This document shows positions 16,466-25,516 of a stretch of DNA of 54,690 nucleotides, piece after piece; position 1 is the stretch's first letter, and every line of letters starts with the position of its first letter. Where the stretch lies: the NCBI GenBank assembly GCA_017435865.1, contig JAFSEF010000127.1:1-54690 (forward strand). The letters run 5' to 3'. The translations under genes and the position numbers were made by a program. This stretch comes from Clostridia bacterium (GTDB taxonomy: Bacteria > Bacillota > Clostridia > Oscillospirales > Acutalibacteraceae). The notes beneath the pieces are model-generated. The model worked only from the letters and a program-made list of their open reading frames with translations. It did no database searches and was not told where the DNA came from.

Positions 16466-17371
16466 TCATTTCATCTGACATATCTGACCGGGATTGTATC
16501 TGCCTTTAAGCAAAATTTCCCGATCAAATATTTGATGTTGTTTCAACGAATAATACAAATCCTTCGTTTTTACATCTTCAAAGCTATTCGCATGCATTGA
16601 ACAAATAAATTTTACCCCACAGGAAAGAGATTCTTTCATGCTGTTGAGTTCATCCATGGTTCCGATTTCATCACAAATAATGACTTCAGGTGCACACAAT
16701 CTGACAGCACGTGCAATGCCTGCAGACTTTGGGATTCCGTTGAGAACATGAACAGTAGGCGTTCGCATAATTCCTGTCGGAAGTATCTCATTTCTTTCAT
16801 CAATTACGCTGACTTTAAAAAATCTTCCGAGAGTTCCGTCTGTCAGTGAATATGCGATATTTCTAAGCATTGTTGTCTTGCCTGAACACGGCTCTCCGAT
16901 AATCAAAAGCGAACCAACATCGTCGGCAGAAGCAAAAACGTTTTCTGATTGCTTATGTACACGTGCAATTCGTAATGTAATCGATTCAACAGCTTTCCAA
17001 TCAAAAACAGCACCACCGTGATTACAAACGGTGCCCGTAATAGCCAATCTGCATCCTGAAGCATACGCAACAAAACCGTTCTCTATCTCTTTTTGATGTG
17101 CATATACCGAATAACCGCAAGCACGCATAATAGCATTTTCAATTTCGCGATGAGTCGGAACAAGAACATCATCGTTCGGAACATCAAACACACTTCCGAC
17201 ATGATCAGGGAATAAAATGCCTTTTGTTGTAACCATATACACCACACGGTTATTATGAAGACAAATTTCTGTCGTTTGAGATTGAATGAATGAGCTGACA
17301 GACAAAAGAGAATTCTTCAGCCTTTCATCCAGAATTGAACAGGCATTCGCAAAAGCAGCATCCAGAGTCAT
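16466..17371 (-). CDS. spoIIIAA: stage III sporulation protein AA, secretion-type ATPase
   Basis: About 301 residues, related to type II/IV secretion ATPases. Walker A is GEPCSGKTTM, Walker B lies in APEVIICDEIGT, and FICSMHANSFEDV follows. SpoIIIAA powers the SpoIIIA channel needed for forespore sigma-G activity. The start is uncertain: ATG at 17371 is chosen, but an in-frame TTG at 17377 and GTG at 17374 are also possible and the Shine-Dalgarno is weak. It is first gene of the eight-gene spoIIIA operon. Confidence 0.95.
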   Translation of the reverse strand: MTLDAAFANACSILDERLKNSLLSVSSFIQSQTTEICLHNNRVVYMVTTKGILFPDHVGSVFDVPNDDVLVPTHREIENAIMRACGYSVYAHQKEIENGFVAYASGCRLAITGTVCNHGGAVFDWKAVESITLRIARVHKQSENVFASADDVGSLLIIGEPCSGKTTMLRNIAYSLTDGTLGRFFKVSVIDERNEILPTGIMRTPTVHVLNGIPKSAGIARAVRLCAPEVIICDEIGTMDELNSMKESLSCGVKFICSMHANSFEDVKTKDLYYSLKQHQIFDREILLKGRYNPGQICQMK

Positions 17372-17394
17372 CACCAACTTAAATCAGATTAGTA

Positions 17395-17423
17395 ATATAT
17401 ATGTTGCCTGTCCTGCATTATGC
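17395..17423 (-). promoter_or_regulatory. candidate sigma-E promoter of the spoIIIA operon
   Basis: On the - strand GCATAAT (17417-17423) and CATATATAT (17395-17403) are spaced 13 nt apart. This resembles the sigma-E consensus (GTCATATT, about 14 nt, CATACAAT). spoIIIA is sigma-E-dependent in Bacillus. The match is partial. Confidence 0.5.
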
Positions 17424-17433
17424 AAAAAACTTA

Positions 17434-17462
17434 TTGAAAACAGTTTCTGAATATGGTATATT
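17434..17462 (+). promoter_or_regulatory. sigma-A promoter for the YfhO fusion gene
   Basis: TTGAAA (17434-17439) and TATATT (17457-17462) have a 17-nt spacer. The AAAGGAG Shine-Dalgarno and ATG follow within 30 nt. Confidence 0.75.
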
Positions 17463-17491
17463 ATTTTTTATAAATTAAAGGAGTGCATAAA

Positions 17492-20400
17492 ATGGAAGAA
17501 ACAAATGTTATTACCACGGAACCAATTCCGGCTTCTCCGTTGTTGAAGAAAAAGAAGTTTACCATGTCTGATGCAGCCTATTTTTCGGCTGTTTCGGGTA
17601 TGCTTGCAATTGTAGTTCTGTACACTGCATATCTTTTGCAGGGACAAACCATTGCAGGTGGCGACAGCACTGTCTTACGCATGGACCTTTATCATCAATA
17701 CGGTCCGTTATATGCAGAACTGTATGACAGATTAAAATCAGGCGAAAGCCTCATATATTCATGGAATGCAGGTCTTGGAAGCAGTTTCCTCGGAAACTTG
17801 TTCAATTATTGCTGCAGTCCGTTTACTCTGTTGATCTTGCTTTTTAAGCATATCGACATCCCGGAAGCAATTGCTATCATTATATTGCTCAAAGGTACTG
17901 CCGCATCTGCTGCATTCACGTATTTTGTCAACAAAACATACGGAACACGAAAAGCAAGCATAGCTTTCGGCTTGCTGTATGCTTTCAGCGGGTACTTTGT
18001 AGCTTATTCATGGAATGTGATGTGGATCGATGCATTCCTTATGTTCCCGCTTGTAATGCTTGGAATCGTTTATATCATTCACAGAGGCAAACCGGGACTT
18101 TACCTCTTTGCGATGACTTATACAATGATAACAAACTATTATATGGCTTATATGGTTTGTATTCTGAGTGTTATTTATTTCCTGTATTATTTCTTCAGCA
18201 ACTACAGTTTTTCTGATAAACTTACAAAAACAAAAGTTGTTGCTGAGGGACAGCGTGAAGATGATATCGGTTTTCTTGCTGATCTCAGAAACTCCCGTTT
18301 CTTTATGACGGGTATTAAATTCGCTCTGACGTCTTTTCTTGCATTTATGCTTGCAGCATTTGCATTGCTTCCCGTTTTCTTCATTCTCAAAGGCAGCTCT
18401 GCAACAAACTCATCCGGTGCACCTTCGCTTGATGAATGGAAAGAATATTTCAACATTTTTGATTTCCTTGCAAATCATCTTGCCAACATGACCCCCACAA
18501 TCAGAAGCAGCGGTGAAGATGTTTTACCGAATATCTATTGCGGCGTCATGACCATTCTGATGATTCCGGCATTTCTGTTTAACAAGCATATCAATGCAAA
18601 GAAAAAAGTTCTCTCCTGCTGTCTTCTTGCTTTCTTCTATGCAGGTTTTGTTCTCAATTACCTGAACTACTACTGGCACGGAATGCACTTCCCGAACGAT
18701 CTTCCCTATCGTTACTCTTTTGCATATTCGTTCCTCCTGTTGTCTATTGCTTACGAAGTATTTTTGCATATCAAAGATTATTCCTATAAGTTTTTTGTCG
18801 GAACAGGCGTCGGTCTGCTTGCTTTCATTGTACTCATACAGGAACTCGGTTCAAAAAATGTCGGCAAGTTCACACTGATGATCAACATTTTCTTTGTAGC
18901 AGTATATGTGATTCTTCTCAGCCTGTATGCATCAGGAAAAAAGAGCAAAGAAACACTTTCTATGACATTGGTATGTGTAGTCGTTGCCGAATTAATCATT
19001 TCAAATTCTTTCAGCTATGTCATGTCGCAGAAAAAGGAACATTATGTCTCCGACTATGACGAATTCCAGGAAATCAGTGCAATGGTCGATGACTACGAAG
19101 CACGATATGAAGACGGAGAACTTTTCTTCCGTGAAGAAAGATCCAAACTGCTGACAAGAATGGATGCAAGCTGGATGGATTATAACGGTATTTCTATTTT
19201 CTCTTCCATGGCTTATGAAACCACATCCAAGCTGCACAGACACTTCGGATTGTTCTCCAACGGCATCAACAGCTATACCTACAATCCGCAGACCGCTGTT
19301 TACAACTCCATGTTCGGTATCAAGTATCTTTACGATAAAGACAATCTGATTGATACCGGGGAAATGTATACATTTATCGGATCAGACAGCAGCAATACGT
19401 TTGATGCCTACTTGTATAATTACTACCTGCCTTTGGCATTTTCAGTTGATAATCAAATGACATTGTGGGCAGACTCCGGTTCAGTCAATCCCTTTGTGAA
19501 TCAGAACAACTACTTTGAACTCGCTACCGGCATTGCTGATGTACTTGAAAACATTCCTCCGCAGGAAAGCGTATCTGCGACCGGCGGACTTTATGTAAAT
19601 GATTCAAGCCTGTCGTCAGGCAGCTATTCATTCACCTGTTCTTCGACATCTGAAAGTACAGCAACAACGACATTTACAACAGACTCTGCAGGTGAAGTAT
19701 GCATTTACTTCAAGTCGCCTTCTTGCCTTGGCTACAACATTTCTGCAGATAACGGATTCAACACTTCGTCACGTTATTCTACCGGCTCCACTACGTACTA
19801 TTCTGTCAATGTCGGTCATCTTGATGCGGGACAGTCTGTCCGCATTATCATTACCTATCCTACAGATACCGCTACCGGTACAGCCAATGTTTTTGCTGTT
19901 CGACTGAATGAAGAGAAATTCACAGAAGGCTATAATAAGATATTGTCAAACGGCACACTTCAGATTACCGAATTTGAAGAAACGTATATTAAAGGTAATA
20001 TAAACATTACGAATGACAACGCACTTCTTTACACCTCCATTCCGTATGACAAGAGCTGGAAAGTAACTGTTGACGGCAGAGTGCTTGCAGAAGATGAAAT
20101 CAAATCCATTGCAGATGCATTGTTGGTATTCAGCATTGATAAGGGCGAGCACACAATTGAGCTCAAATATGAACCAAAAGGTCTTAACATTGGTATCATA
20201 CTTTCTGTTATCGGTCTTATCATTGTCTTAATTTGGTTCATTCTTCATCTGATCATCAAAAAGTCGAATAAGTCTGTATCCTTCTTCCTGCCTGCTGATG
20301 ATTGTGAAATTCCTACTTTTGAAGAGGTAAACGAAGTAGTCAGCGAAGTAAAAACCAAGAAAAAGCCCAAAAACGTTTTTAACAGTATTGTGGCTTGTTA

Positions 20401-21424
20401 TTGTACTTTTGGTATTTACTACTTTGTATGGAAATCACAGCTTTATACACAGGTTGCGTCTTTCACCAAAAAATATGGTGATAATAAAAAGACAGGTTCA
20501 TCCATTTCTTTCCTCTTTGTCCCGGTTTATGCACCGTATTGGATTGCAAAGCAATCAAAAGCAATCGCAGCAATCGGCAAAAAATATGGCATTGAAATCA
20601 ATGTTTCATTCTTCTGGAGATTTGCACTTGCTTTCTTTGGTGGCGGCTATTTTGCAGTCGGTGAACTCCAGAATGACCTGAATTACTTGAGAAAGCACAT
20701 TCGTGAATGCAAGGCAAAAACTGAGGAAGCAGCTGCAGCTGACTCAATCAACACCCCGACTGATACGGAAGATGCAAGAATTGAAAATGAATCTGCCGCT
20801 GCCGAAACAGATATCACTGCTGACGAAACAACAGAAAACGTCCCCCATGAACCTGTTGTATATTACAGCAAACACTCCCCTGTTTATATGAAAGCTCTGA
20901 CTTTTGCTATTGTTGCGGTCATGTTTATTCTTCATTTTGTCGGCATCAATGTTCTGACAGAATTGTTGGCTCCGTATGCGGAAGAAGACACAAGTGCATA
21001 TTCACAGACAACAACACAGGCAACAACAGGACTCATAAAGACAACCACGGAAAGTTCTTCCGATACCACCGAAACAACTACTGAAACCACAACAGAAACA
21101 ACCACTGAAGAAGAAACTACAACAGTGCTCAGCAATGACCAGATGGCAAGTGCTGCACGCACACTTCTGAAGTTCACAGGCATTGAATTGACACAGGACA
21201 ATGCTCTTGTCATGTTTGTTGGCGCAACCGCACGTGACGGTGATACGGTAGAAACGCTGTGTAAGAGACATGGTGTGGACTATGAATCATTCTCCTCTCT
21301 GATTGCACTTCTTAATGATTTTGAAAATGATAATGAAAGTCTTTATGAAGGGCAGATGATCATTCTTCCGATGCTTGCAGAAGAAGAAATCATCGAGGAT
21401 AGCGGTGAAACTGCTGTGGGTTAA
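17492..21424 (+). CDS. YfhO-family membrane protein fused to DUF4234 and LysM domains
   Basis: A 1310-residue protein. Residues 25-930 are a YfhO-type polytopic protein: GGDSTVLRMDLYHQYGPLY and SWNAGLGSSFLGNLFNY blocks, about a dozen helices, a long extracytoplasmic region, and a last helix near 905-925. YfhO in Bacillus/Listeria is a GT-C-like enzyme that glycosylates teichoic acid. Then follow a DUF4234 module (about 960-1070, CYCTFGIYYFVWK), an acidic linker, another helix (1133-1156), a Thr/Glu repeat stalk (1170-1210) and a LysM-like peptidoglycan-binding domain (1238-1303). The ATG at 17492 has an AAAGGAG Shine-Dalgarno; the frame opens at GTG 17483. Cell-wall glycosylation is inference. 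Confidence 0.85.
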   Translation: MEETNVITTEPIPASPLLKKKKFTMSDAAYFSAVSGMLAIVVLYTAYLLQGQTIAGGDSTVLRMDLYHQYGPLYAELYDRLKSGESLIYSWNAGLGSSFLGNLFNYCCSPFTLLILLFKHIDIPEAIAIIILLKGTAASAAFTYFVNKTYGTRKASIAFGLLYAFSGYFVAYSWNVMWIDAFLMFPLVMLGIVYIIHRGKPGLYLFAMTYTMITNYYMAYMVCILSVIYFLYYFFSNYSFSDKLTKTKVVAEGQREDDIGFLADLRNSRFFMTGIKFALTSFLAFMLAAFALLPVFFILKGSSATNSSGAPSLDEWKEYFNIFDFLANHLANMTPTIRSSGEDVLPNIYCGVMTILMIPAFLFNKHINAKKKVLSCCLLAFFYAGFVLNYLNYYWHGMHFPNDLPYRYSFAYSFLLLSIAYEVFLHIKDYSYKFFVGTGVGLLAFIVLIQELGSKNVGKFTLMINIFFVAVYVILLSLYASGKKSKETLSMTLVCVVVAELIISNSFSYVMSQKKEHYVSDYDEFQEISAMVDDYEARYEDGELFFREERSKLLTRMDASWMDYNGISIFSSMAYETTSKLHRHFGLFSNGINSYTYNPQTAVYNSMFGIKYLYDKDNLIDTGEMYTFIGSDSSNTFDAYLYNYYLPLAFSVDNQMTLWADSGSVNPFVNQNNYFELATGIADVLENIPPQESVSATGGLYVNDSSLSSGSYSFTCSSTSESTATTTFTTDSAGEVCIYFKSPSCLGYNISADNGFNTSSRYSTGSTTYYSVNVGHLDAGQSVRIIITYPTDTATGTANVFAVRLNEEKFTEGYNKILSNGTLQITEFEETYIKGNINITNDNALLYTSIPYDKSWKVTVDGRVLAEDEIKSIADALLVFSIDKGEHTIELKYEPKGLNIGIILSVIGLIIVLIWFILHLIIKKSNKSVSFFLPADDCEIPTFEEVNEVVSEVKTKKKPKNVFNSIVACYCTFGIYYFVWKSQLYTQVASFTKKYGDNKKTGSSISFLFVPVYAPYWIAKQSKAIAAIGKKYGIEINVSFFWRFALAFFGGGYFAVGELQNDLNYLRKHIRECKAKTEEAAAADSINTPTDTEDARIENESAAAETDITADETTENVPHEPVVYYSKHSPVYMKALTFAIVAVMFILHFVGINVLTELLAPYAEEDTSAYSQTTTQATTGLIKTTTESSSDTTETTTETTTETTTEEETTTVLSNDQMASAARTLLKFTGIELTQDNALVMFVGATARDGDTVETLCKRHGVDYESFSSLIALLNDFENDNESLYEGQMIILPMLAEEEIIEDSGETAVG

Positions 21425-21510
21425 TCAGAATATTTAACAAAAACACATACTGATTAATACTTGCGATCACTTACAAAGAGTATCGAATTTTTACAAATGC
21501 ATCACGACTA

Positions 21511-21550
21511 CAGGCGGCCACTACCGGTGGCTGCCTGTTCTTTTATTTTA
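21511..21550 (+). terminator. intrinsic terminator of the YfhO fusion gene
   Basis: The stem CAGGC-GCCAC/GTGGC-GCCTG (21511-21537) is followed by TTCTTTTATTTT. Confidence 0.82.
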
Positions 21551-21581
21551 CTTTGCTTTTTCCGATTACTATAAAACACAT

Positions 21582-21610
21582 AAAAAAATCTCCCGTTAAA
21601 AAAACGGGAG
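21582..21610 (-). terminator. intrinsic terminator of the GH30-esterase-GH2 operon
   Basis: The stem CTCCCGTT/AACGGGAG (21590-21610, - strand) is followed by a T-run, 8 nt after the GH2 stop. Confidence 0.88.
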
Positions 21611-21618
21611 GTTCTACA

Positions 21619-24576
21619 TTATTCAATTTCAAGAATAACTTCAAATGTAAATTCCTTCTCATCAAACGGAACCGATGGATAGTCAATTCGATAAAGCGTA
21701 GAAATGATCGTTTCGTCTCTCGGAATCAATTCATCATCATGTTTCGTTGAGCGAAGATCTTCATTTGTAAAGTGCAATGCTTTAAATGAGAAGCCGTTTT
21801 GCGGAGTCATACCATAGAAATGAAGCTTACTACCGTCATCAGTTGTAAGACAAGCATACTTCGTGCCGTAATGTGCCGAACTCTCTTGTGGAGCAATATA
21901 ATGTTCGTACATATCCGTGACTGTTGTATCAAACATCTGTAAACTTGTACTTTGCCAACGTTCGGCATAAGACTCATGCGGACCGTATCCGAAATAAGTG
22001 ACCTTTTCAAAATCAGAAGATACATTCCATTCAAAACCAAACTGCGGCAATGCGGGAGCATTATGGGTCACTTTCACATAAGAACTGATTCTCAAAGCAC
22101 CATCTGCAGCAATTTTGTATTGCAGACGAACTTTTATTGCCGGAGGCATTGCAGCAGCAGCAAGTGACAAATCTGCACTGATTACAATGCTGCCGTCATC
22201 TTGTAATTCAGCTGCGGTATTATAACACTTATGACGCAAACGATCATAACGTGCACGTTCCCACGTTGCATCATTTCCTCGCGTATTATATGTCCAGCAG
22301 CGATAGACAGACAATTTGAGTGCATCGTTGAGAATTTCATTTCCGCATTTTGTTACAGACACCAACAAGCCGTTCAAGCGATCAACCGAATAGACAATAT
22401 CACCTGCTGTGACTTTATAGATGTACGGTAATGTTTCCAAAACAGGAACACAATTTTTCTCCGCAGGCATAACATAATCTGATTCTGAAAGAATAATCTG
22501 TGTCATGCACACTTCATAATCAGCTTCTGCCCATTCGGTAGCACTCTTCTGCCGGAACGAAACATTCAGTGTTATCGTACCGCAATGTTCAATTTCATCA
22601 AAAAGTCTGTAACTGCGTTCTTCTCGCGGAGTACAAGCGAGATCCTGTATTGTGCCATCCATAATTACAATGCCGTCTTTTTGAACATTCCAAACAGCAT
22701 AACAATCGTCTGAATCAACATAGAATCGCTTGTTGCGAATATACAAGCAGCCGTTTTCGAATCGTACTGAAAATGGCTCATAAACTTTTTTCATATCGTA
22801 ATAACCGGGACGAAGTGAACGATCGGGATAGACCAGTCCGTCAATGCAGCAGATGAAGTCGTTAGGTTCTTCACCCCAGTCGCCGCCGTAACGGTATTTC
22901 GGCTCTTCCTTGGTACCGATATTGACGGCATGGTCGGAAAATTCCCAGATGCAGGCACCGAAATAAAGATCATTATCTTCAACGCCATCCCAATGTTTAT
23001 ACACATCACCTGTACTCATCGAATCGACATATTCACAATAGAAAAATGGCTTTTTACTTTCGGGATCATTCAGGTAATTATGAAGATAGTCAATACTTGC
23101 ATACATACGGCTTTCAACATCGGAAATGTCAGTAAAGTCCTTATTGAGTCTTGCCTGGTACTCAAGATGTGCGTTTTCATAATGAATCAGTGCACGGTCA
23201 TCACGAGAGCGGATATAAGAAGCCATGTGACGGTGATTTTCACCACAGCCCGATTCATTACCAAGCGACCACAGAACCACGCAGCCGCGGTTTTTGTCCC
23301 TCTCAAACAGACGAGCAGCACGATCGACACAAATATCCTTCCATGCGGGATCATCACACAGAAATGCCCAGTAATCCCAATACCAGTCGCCGTAATTGTA
23401 TCCCATGCCGTGGGTTTCAAGGTCGGCTTCATCCACCACCATAAAGCCCAGACGATCGCACATTTCCATAAAACGCGGATCATTGGGATAATGCGAGGTG
23501 CGGATCATATTAACATTGGCACGCTTCATCAGATACAAGTCACGAAGCATTTCATCAACCGTAACAGCAAATCCGGTTTCGGGGTGATTATCGTGGCGGT
23601 TAACGCCCTTTGCTTTGACTTTGACACCGTTGAGAAGCACAGTTTTGTTTTTGATTTCAAAACGTCGGATTGCAATGGGAATGGAAATGCACTCATTTCC
23701 GCAAGTGATGAAGAATTCATACATTTCAGGCTGTTCGGGATTCCACAAAACGGGATTTTCAATCACAACCATGAAGCTGCCCGTTTCAACACCGCGCTGA
23801 CCGACAGGTGCACCGTCGGGATCGCGAAGGCTCCACGCGAGCTCTGTCGGCTGTGTAAAATCAACATCCACAAATATTTCAGCCGTTTGCAGATCTTCAC
23901 TGACAACGGGTCTTACAAAAATATCGCGAATACATTTTTCGTCACGTTCAAGAACATAAACGTCTCTGAAAATGCCTGCAAGACGGAAAAAGTCCTGGTC
24001 TTCAAGGTATGTACCAACACAATACTTGACAACAAGAAGTTCGATCTTATTATCACCATCTGCAAGATAATCGGTTACATCGAACTCGCTTGTGGAGTGG
24101 CTGACACTGCTGAAACCTACAAACTTGTCATTGATCCACAGATAAAAACATGGTGCTACACCTTCAAAATTGAGCCAATACAGCTTGCCTTCTTTTTTAG
24201 TGAAGTTGAATTTTCGTCTGTAAAAGCCGCCGGGAATGGCATCGGGAAGATGCGGAGGATCCACGGGGAACGGATAGTCCTGGTTAATATACTGCGGAGG
24301 ATCATAATTGCGATCGGTATACATCTGCCAGCACTTCGGTACGGTTATAGTATCCGGGCAAACGACATGATCAGCAAAGCCTTCTTTTTCAACTCCCACA
24401 CGTTCTATATCGGGGAAGAAGCAAAAATCCCATTCGCCGTTGAGCAGATAAAAGAATTCCGATTTTTCACGATCGGCATTCTTGCATTCGTGCGATTCAA
24501 AAGGGATGAAATAAGCACGCGGTGCTAAGGTGTTTACATGAATATTTTCCAATTGACGGTGAAATTGCAATGCCAT
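21619..24576 (-). CDS. GH2 beta-galactosidase (LacZ-type)
   Basis: A 985-residue LacZ-like enzyme with the jelly-roll N-terminal domain, immunoglobulin-like domains, a TIM barrel and a C-terminal beta-galactosidase small-chain domain. Acid/base Glu441 lies in WSLGNESG and nucleophile Glu515 in FFYCEYVDSM; the GVNRHDNHPETG and MIRTSHYPNDP blocks are clear. It hydrolyses terminal beta-galactosides. No signal peptide, so probably cytoplasmic. It is the last gene of a three-gene operon, 2 nt after the esterase stop. Confidence 0.95.
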   Translation of the reverse strand: MALQFHRQLENIHVNTLAPRAYFIPFESHECKNADREKSEFFYLLNGEWDFCFFPDIERVGVEKEGFADHVVCPDTITVPKCWQMYTDRNYDPPQYINQDYPFPVDPPHLPDAIPGGFYRRKFNFTKKEGKLYWLNFEGVAPCFYLWINDKFVGFSSVSHSTSEFDVTDYLADGDNKIELLVVKYCVGTYLEDQDFFRLAGIFRDVYVLERDEKCIRDIFVRPVVSEDLQTAEIFVDVDFTQPTELAWSLRDPDGAPVGQRGVETGSFMVVIENPVLWNPEQPEMYEFFITCGNECISIPIAIRRFEIKNKTVLLNGVKVKAKGVNRHDNHPETGFAVTVDEMLRDLYLMKRANVNMIRTSHYPNDPRFMEMCDRLGFMVVDEADLETHGMGYNYGDWYWDYWAFLCDDPAWKDICVDRAARLFERDKNRGCVVLWSLGNESGCGENHRHMASYIRSRDDRALIHYENAHLEYQARLNKDFTDISDVESRMYASIDYLHNYLNDPESKKPFFYCEYVDSMSTGDVYKHWDGVEDNDLYFGACIWEFSDHAVNIGTKEEPKYRYGGDWGEEPNDFICCIDGLVYPDRSLRPGYYDMKKVYEPFSVRFENGCLYIRNKRFYVDSDDCYAVWNVQKDGIVIMDGTIQDLACTPREERSYRLFDEIEHCGTITLNVSFRQKSATEWAEADYEVCMTQIILSESDYVMPAEKNCVPVLETLPYIYKVTAGDIVYSVDRLNGLLVSVTKCGNEILNDALKLSVYRCWTYNTRGNDATWERARYDRLRHKCYNTAAELQDDGSIVISADLSLAAAAMPPAIKVRLQYKIAADGALRISSYVKVTHNAPALPQFGFEWNVSSDFEKVTYFGYGPHESYAERWQSTSLQMFDTTVTDMYEHYIAPQESSAHYGTKYACLTTDDGSKLHFYGMTPQNGFSFKALHFTNEDLRSTKHDDELIPRDETIISTLYRIDYPSVPFDEKEFTFEVILEIE

Positions 24577-24578
24577 TT

Positions 24579-25487
24579 TTAAATCCTTCCTGTATTGATA
24601 AGATTCACAATCTGTTTTTTTGCCTTTTTGGCTTCGGGTGTCGGATAAAACGGAAAACAGTGATTGCCACCCTCCTCTTCAATATAAGTCAACTGAACAC
24701 CGTCAGCCAACGCTTTTTCGCGGTAAATTCTGCAATCAGGCAGAAGCATTTCACGCATACCGACAAACAAGGCCGTTTTGGGCAGTCCTTTGTTTGAACC
24801 GAACAAGGGACTGAGCTTCGGATGCTGCAAATCGGTATTACCTGCCCAGGCTTTTGCAACCGAAGCCAGACCATGCCTGGATATATTCGGATCGATTCTA
24901 TCCAACTTGTCCATTTCGTCATTGGACATGGAAATATCCATCCATGGCGACAGCAGAATCAGCTGCTGCGGCTGCGGCAAGTCCGAGCCGAGCATGTCCT
25001 TCGCAAACGCAAGGGCAAGACCGCCACCTGAGGAGTCACCGAGAAAAATGATATTCTCAGGGTCGGTGCGTTTCAGCAGTTCTGCATACAATGCATAAAG
25101 CATTGTATAGGTCTGTTCATGCGTGTTGCGAGGTGCTTTTTTATAGACCGGCACAATAACGGCAGCGTCGGTGTTGTGAAGAATATGTTTTATAAAACTC
25201 CACTGAAACACCACGGGCTGCTCCATATATGCACCGCCGTGCAGATACAGAATGAACTGTTTCGGCTTGTGGTTTTCCGCCTGCAGATATATGATGTCCG
25301 TATCACAAAAGCGGTAATACTCTGTCTGTGCATTCATACGCACGGCAGAAGGTATCTTGTAGGGTTTTGCCGACACACGTGCACAGTGTTCCATATACAA
25401 TGCACAGGTCTTCTCATTGCTGTAAATCCTTTTCATGCTGCCAATGCGAATAACAGCACTGGAAAATGCAGACATAAAGCTTCTCAT
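24579..25487 (-). CDS. alpha/beta hydrolase, hormone-sensitive lipase/acetyl esterase family
   Basis: A 302-residue esterase with the oxyanion-hole motif HGGA (83-86), nucleophile elbow GDSSGG (Ser152), and the other triad members Asp251 and His276 (GGNHCFPF). The family deacetylates small esters; with GH30 and GH2 neighbours, removal of acetyl groups from imported sugars is plausible but not shown. The ATG at 25487 has a GGGGAAG Shine-Dalgarno and is preferred over the longer frame that overlaps the GH30 end. No signal peptide. Confidence 0.88.
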   Translation of the reverse strand: MRSFMSAFSSAVIRIGSMKRIYSNEKTCALYMEHCARVSAKPYKIPSAVRMNAQTEYYRFCDTDIIYLQAENHKPKQFILYLHGGAYMEQPVVFQWSFIKHILHNTDAAVIVPVYKKAPRNTHEQTYTMLYALYAELLKRTDPENIIFLGDSSGGGLALAFAKDMLGSDLPQPQQLILLSPWMDISMSNDEMDKLDRIDPNISRHGLASVAKAWAGNTDLQHPKLSPLFGSNKGLPKTALFVGMREMLLPDCRIYREKALADGVQLTYIEEEGGNHCFPFYPTPEAKKAKKQIVNLINTGRI

Positions 25488-25516
25488 GTTCTCTTCCCCA
25501 CTGTTTGAGTAACAAT

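Noticed and set aside
21055-21115. Repeats of Thr/Glu codons that could look like a tandem repeat array
   Set aside because: They are in-frame low-complexity stalk codons of the YfhO fusion; no CRISPR-like spacing or spacers are present.
22930-24528. A 532-codon open frame on the + strand
   Set aside because: It lies antisense to the GH2 beta-galactosidase, has no Shine-Dalgarno or promoter, and its sequence (Cys/His/Ile-rich, few motifs) looks like the complement of a real gene.
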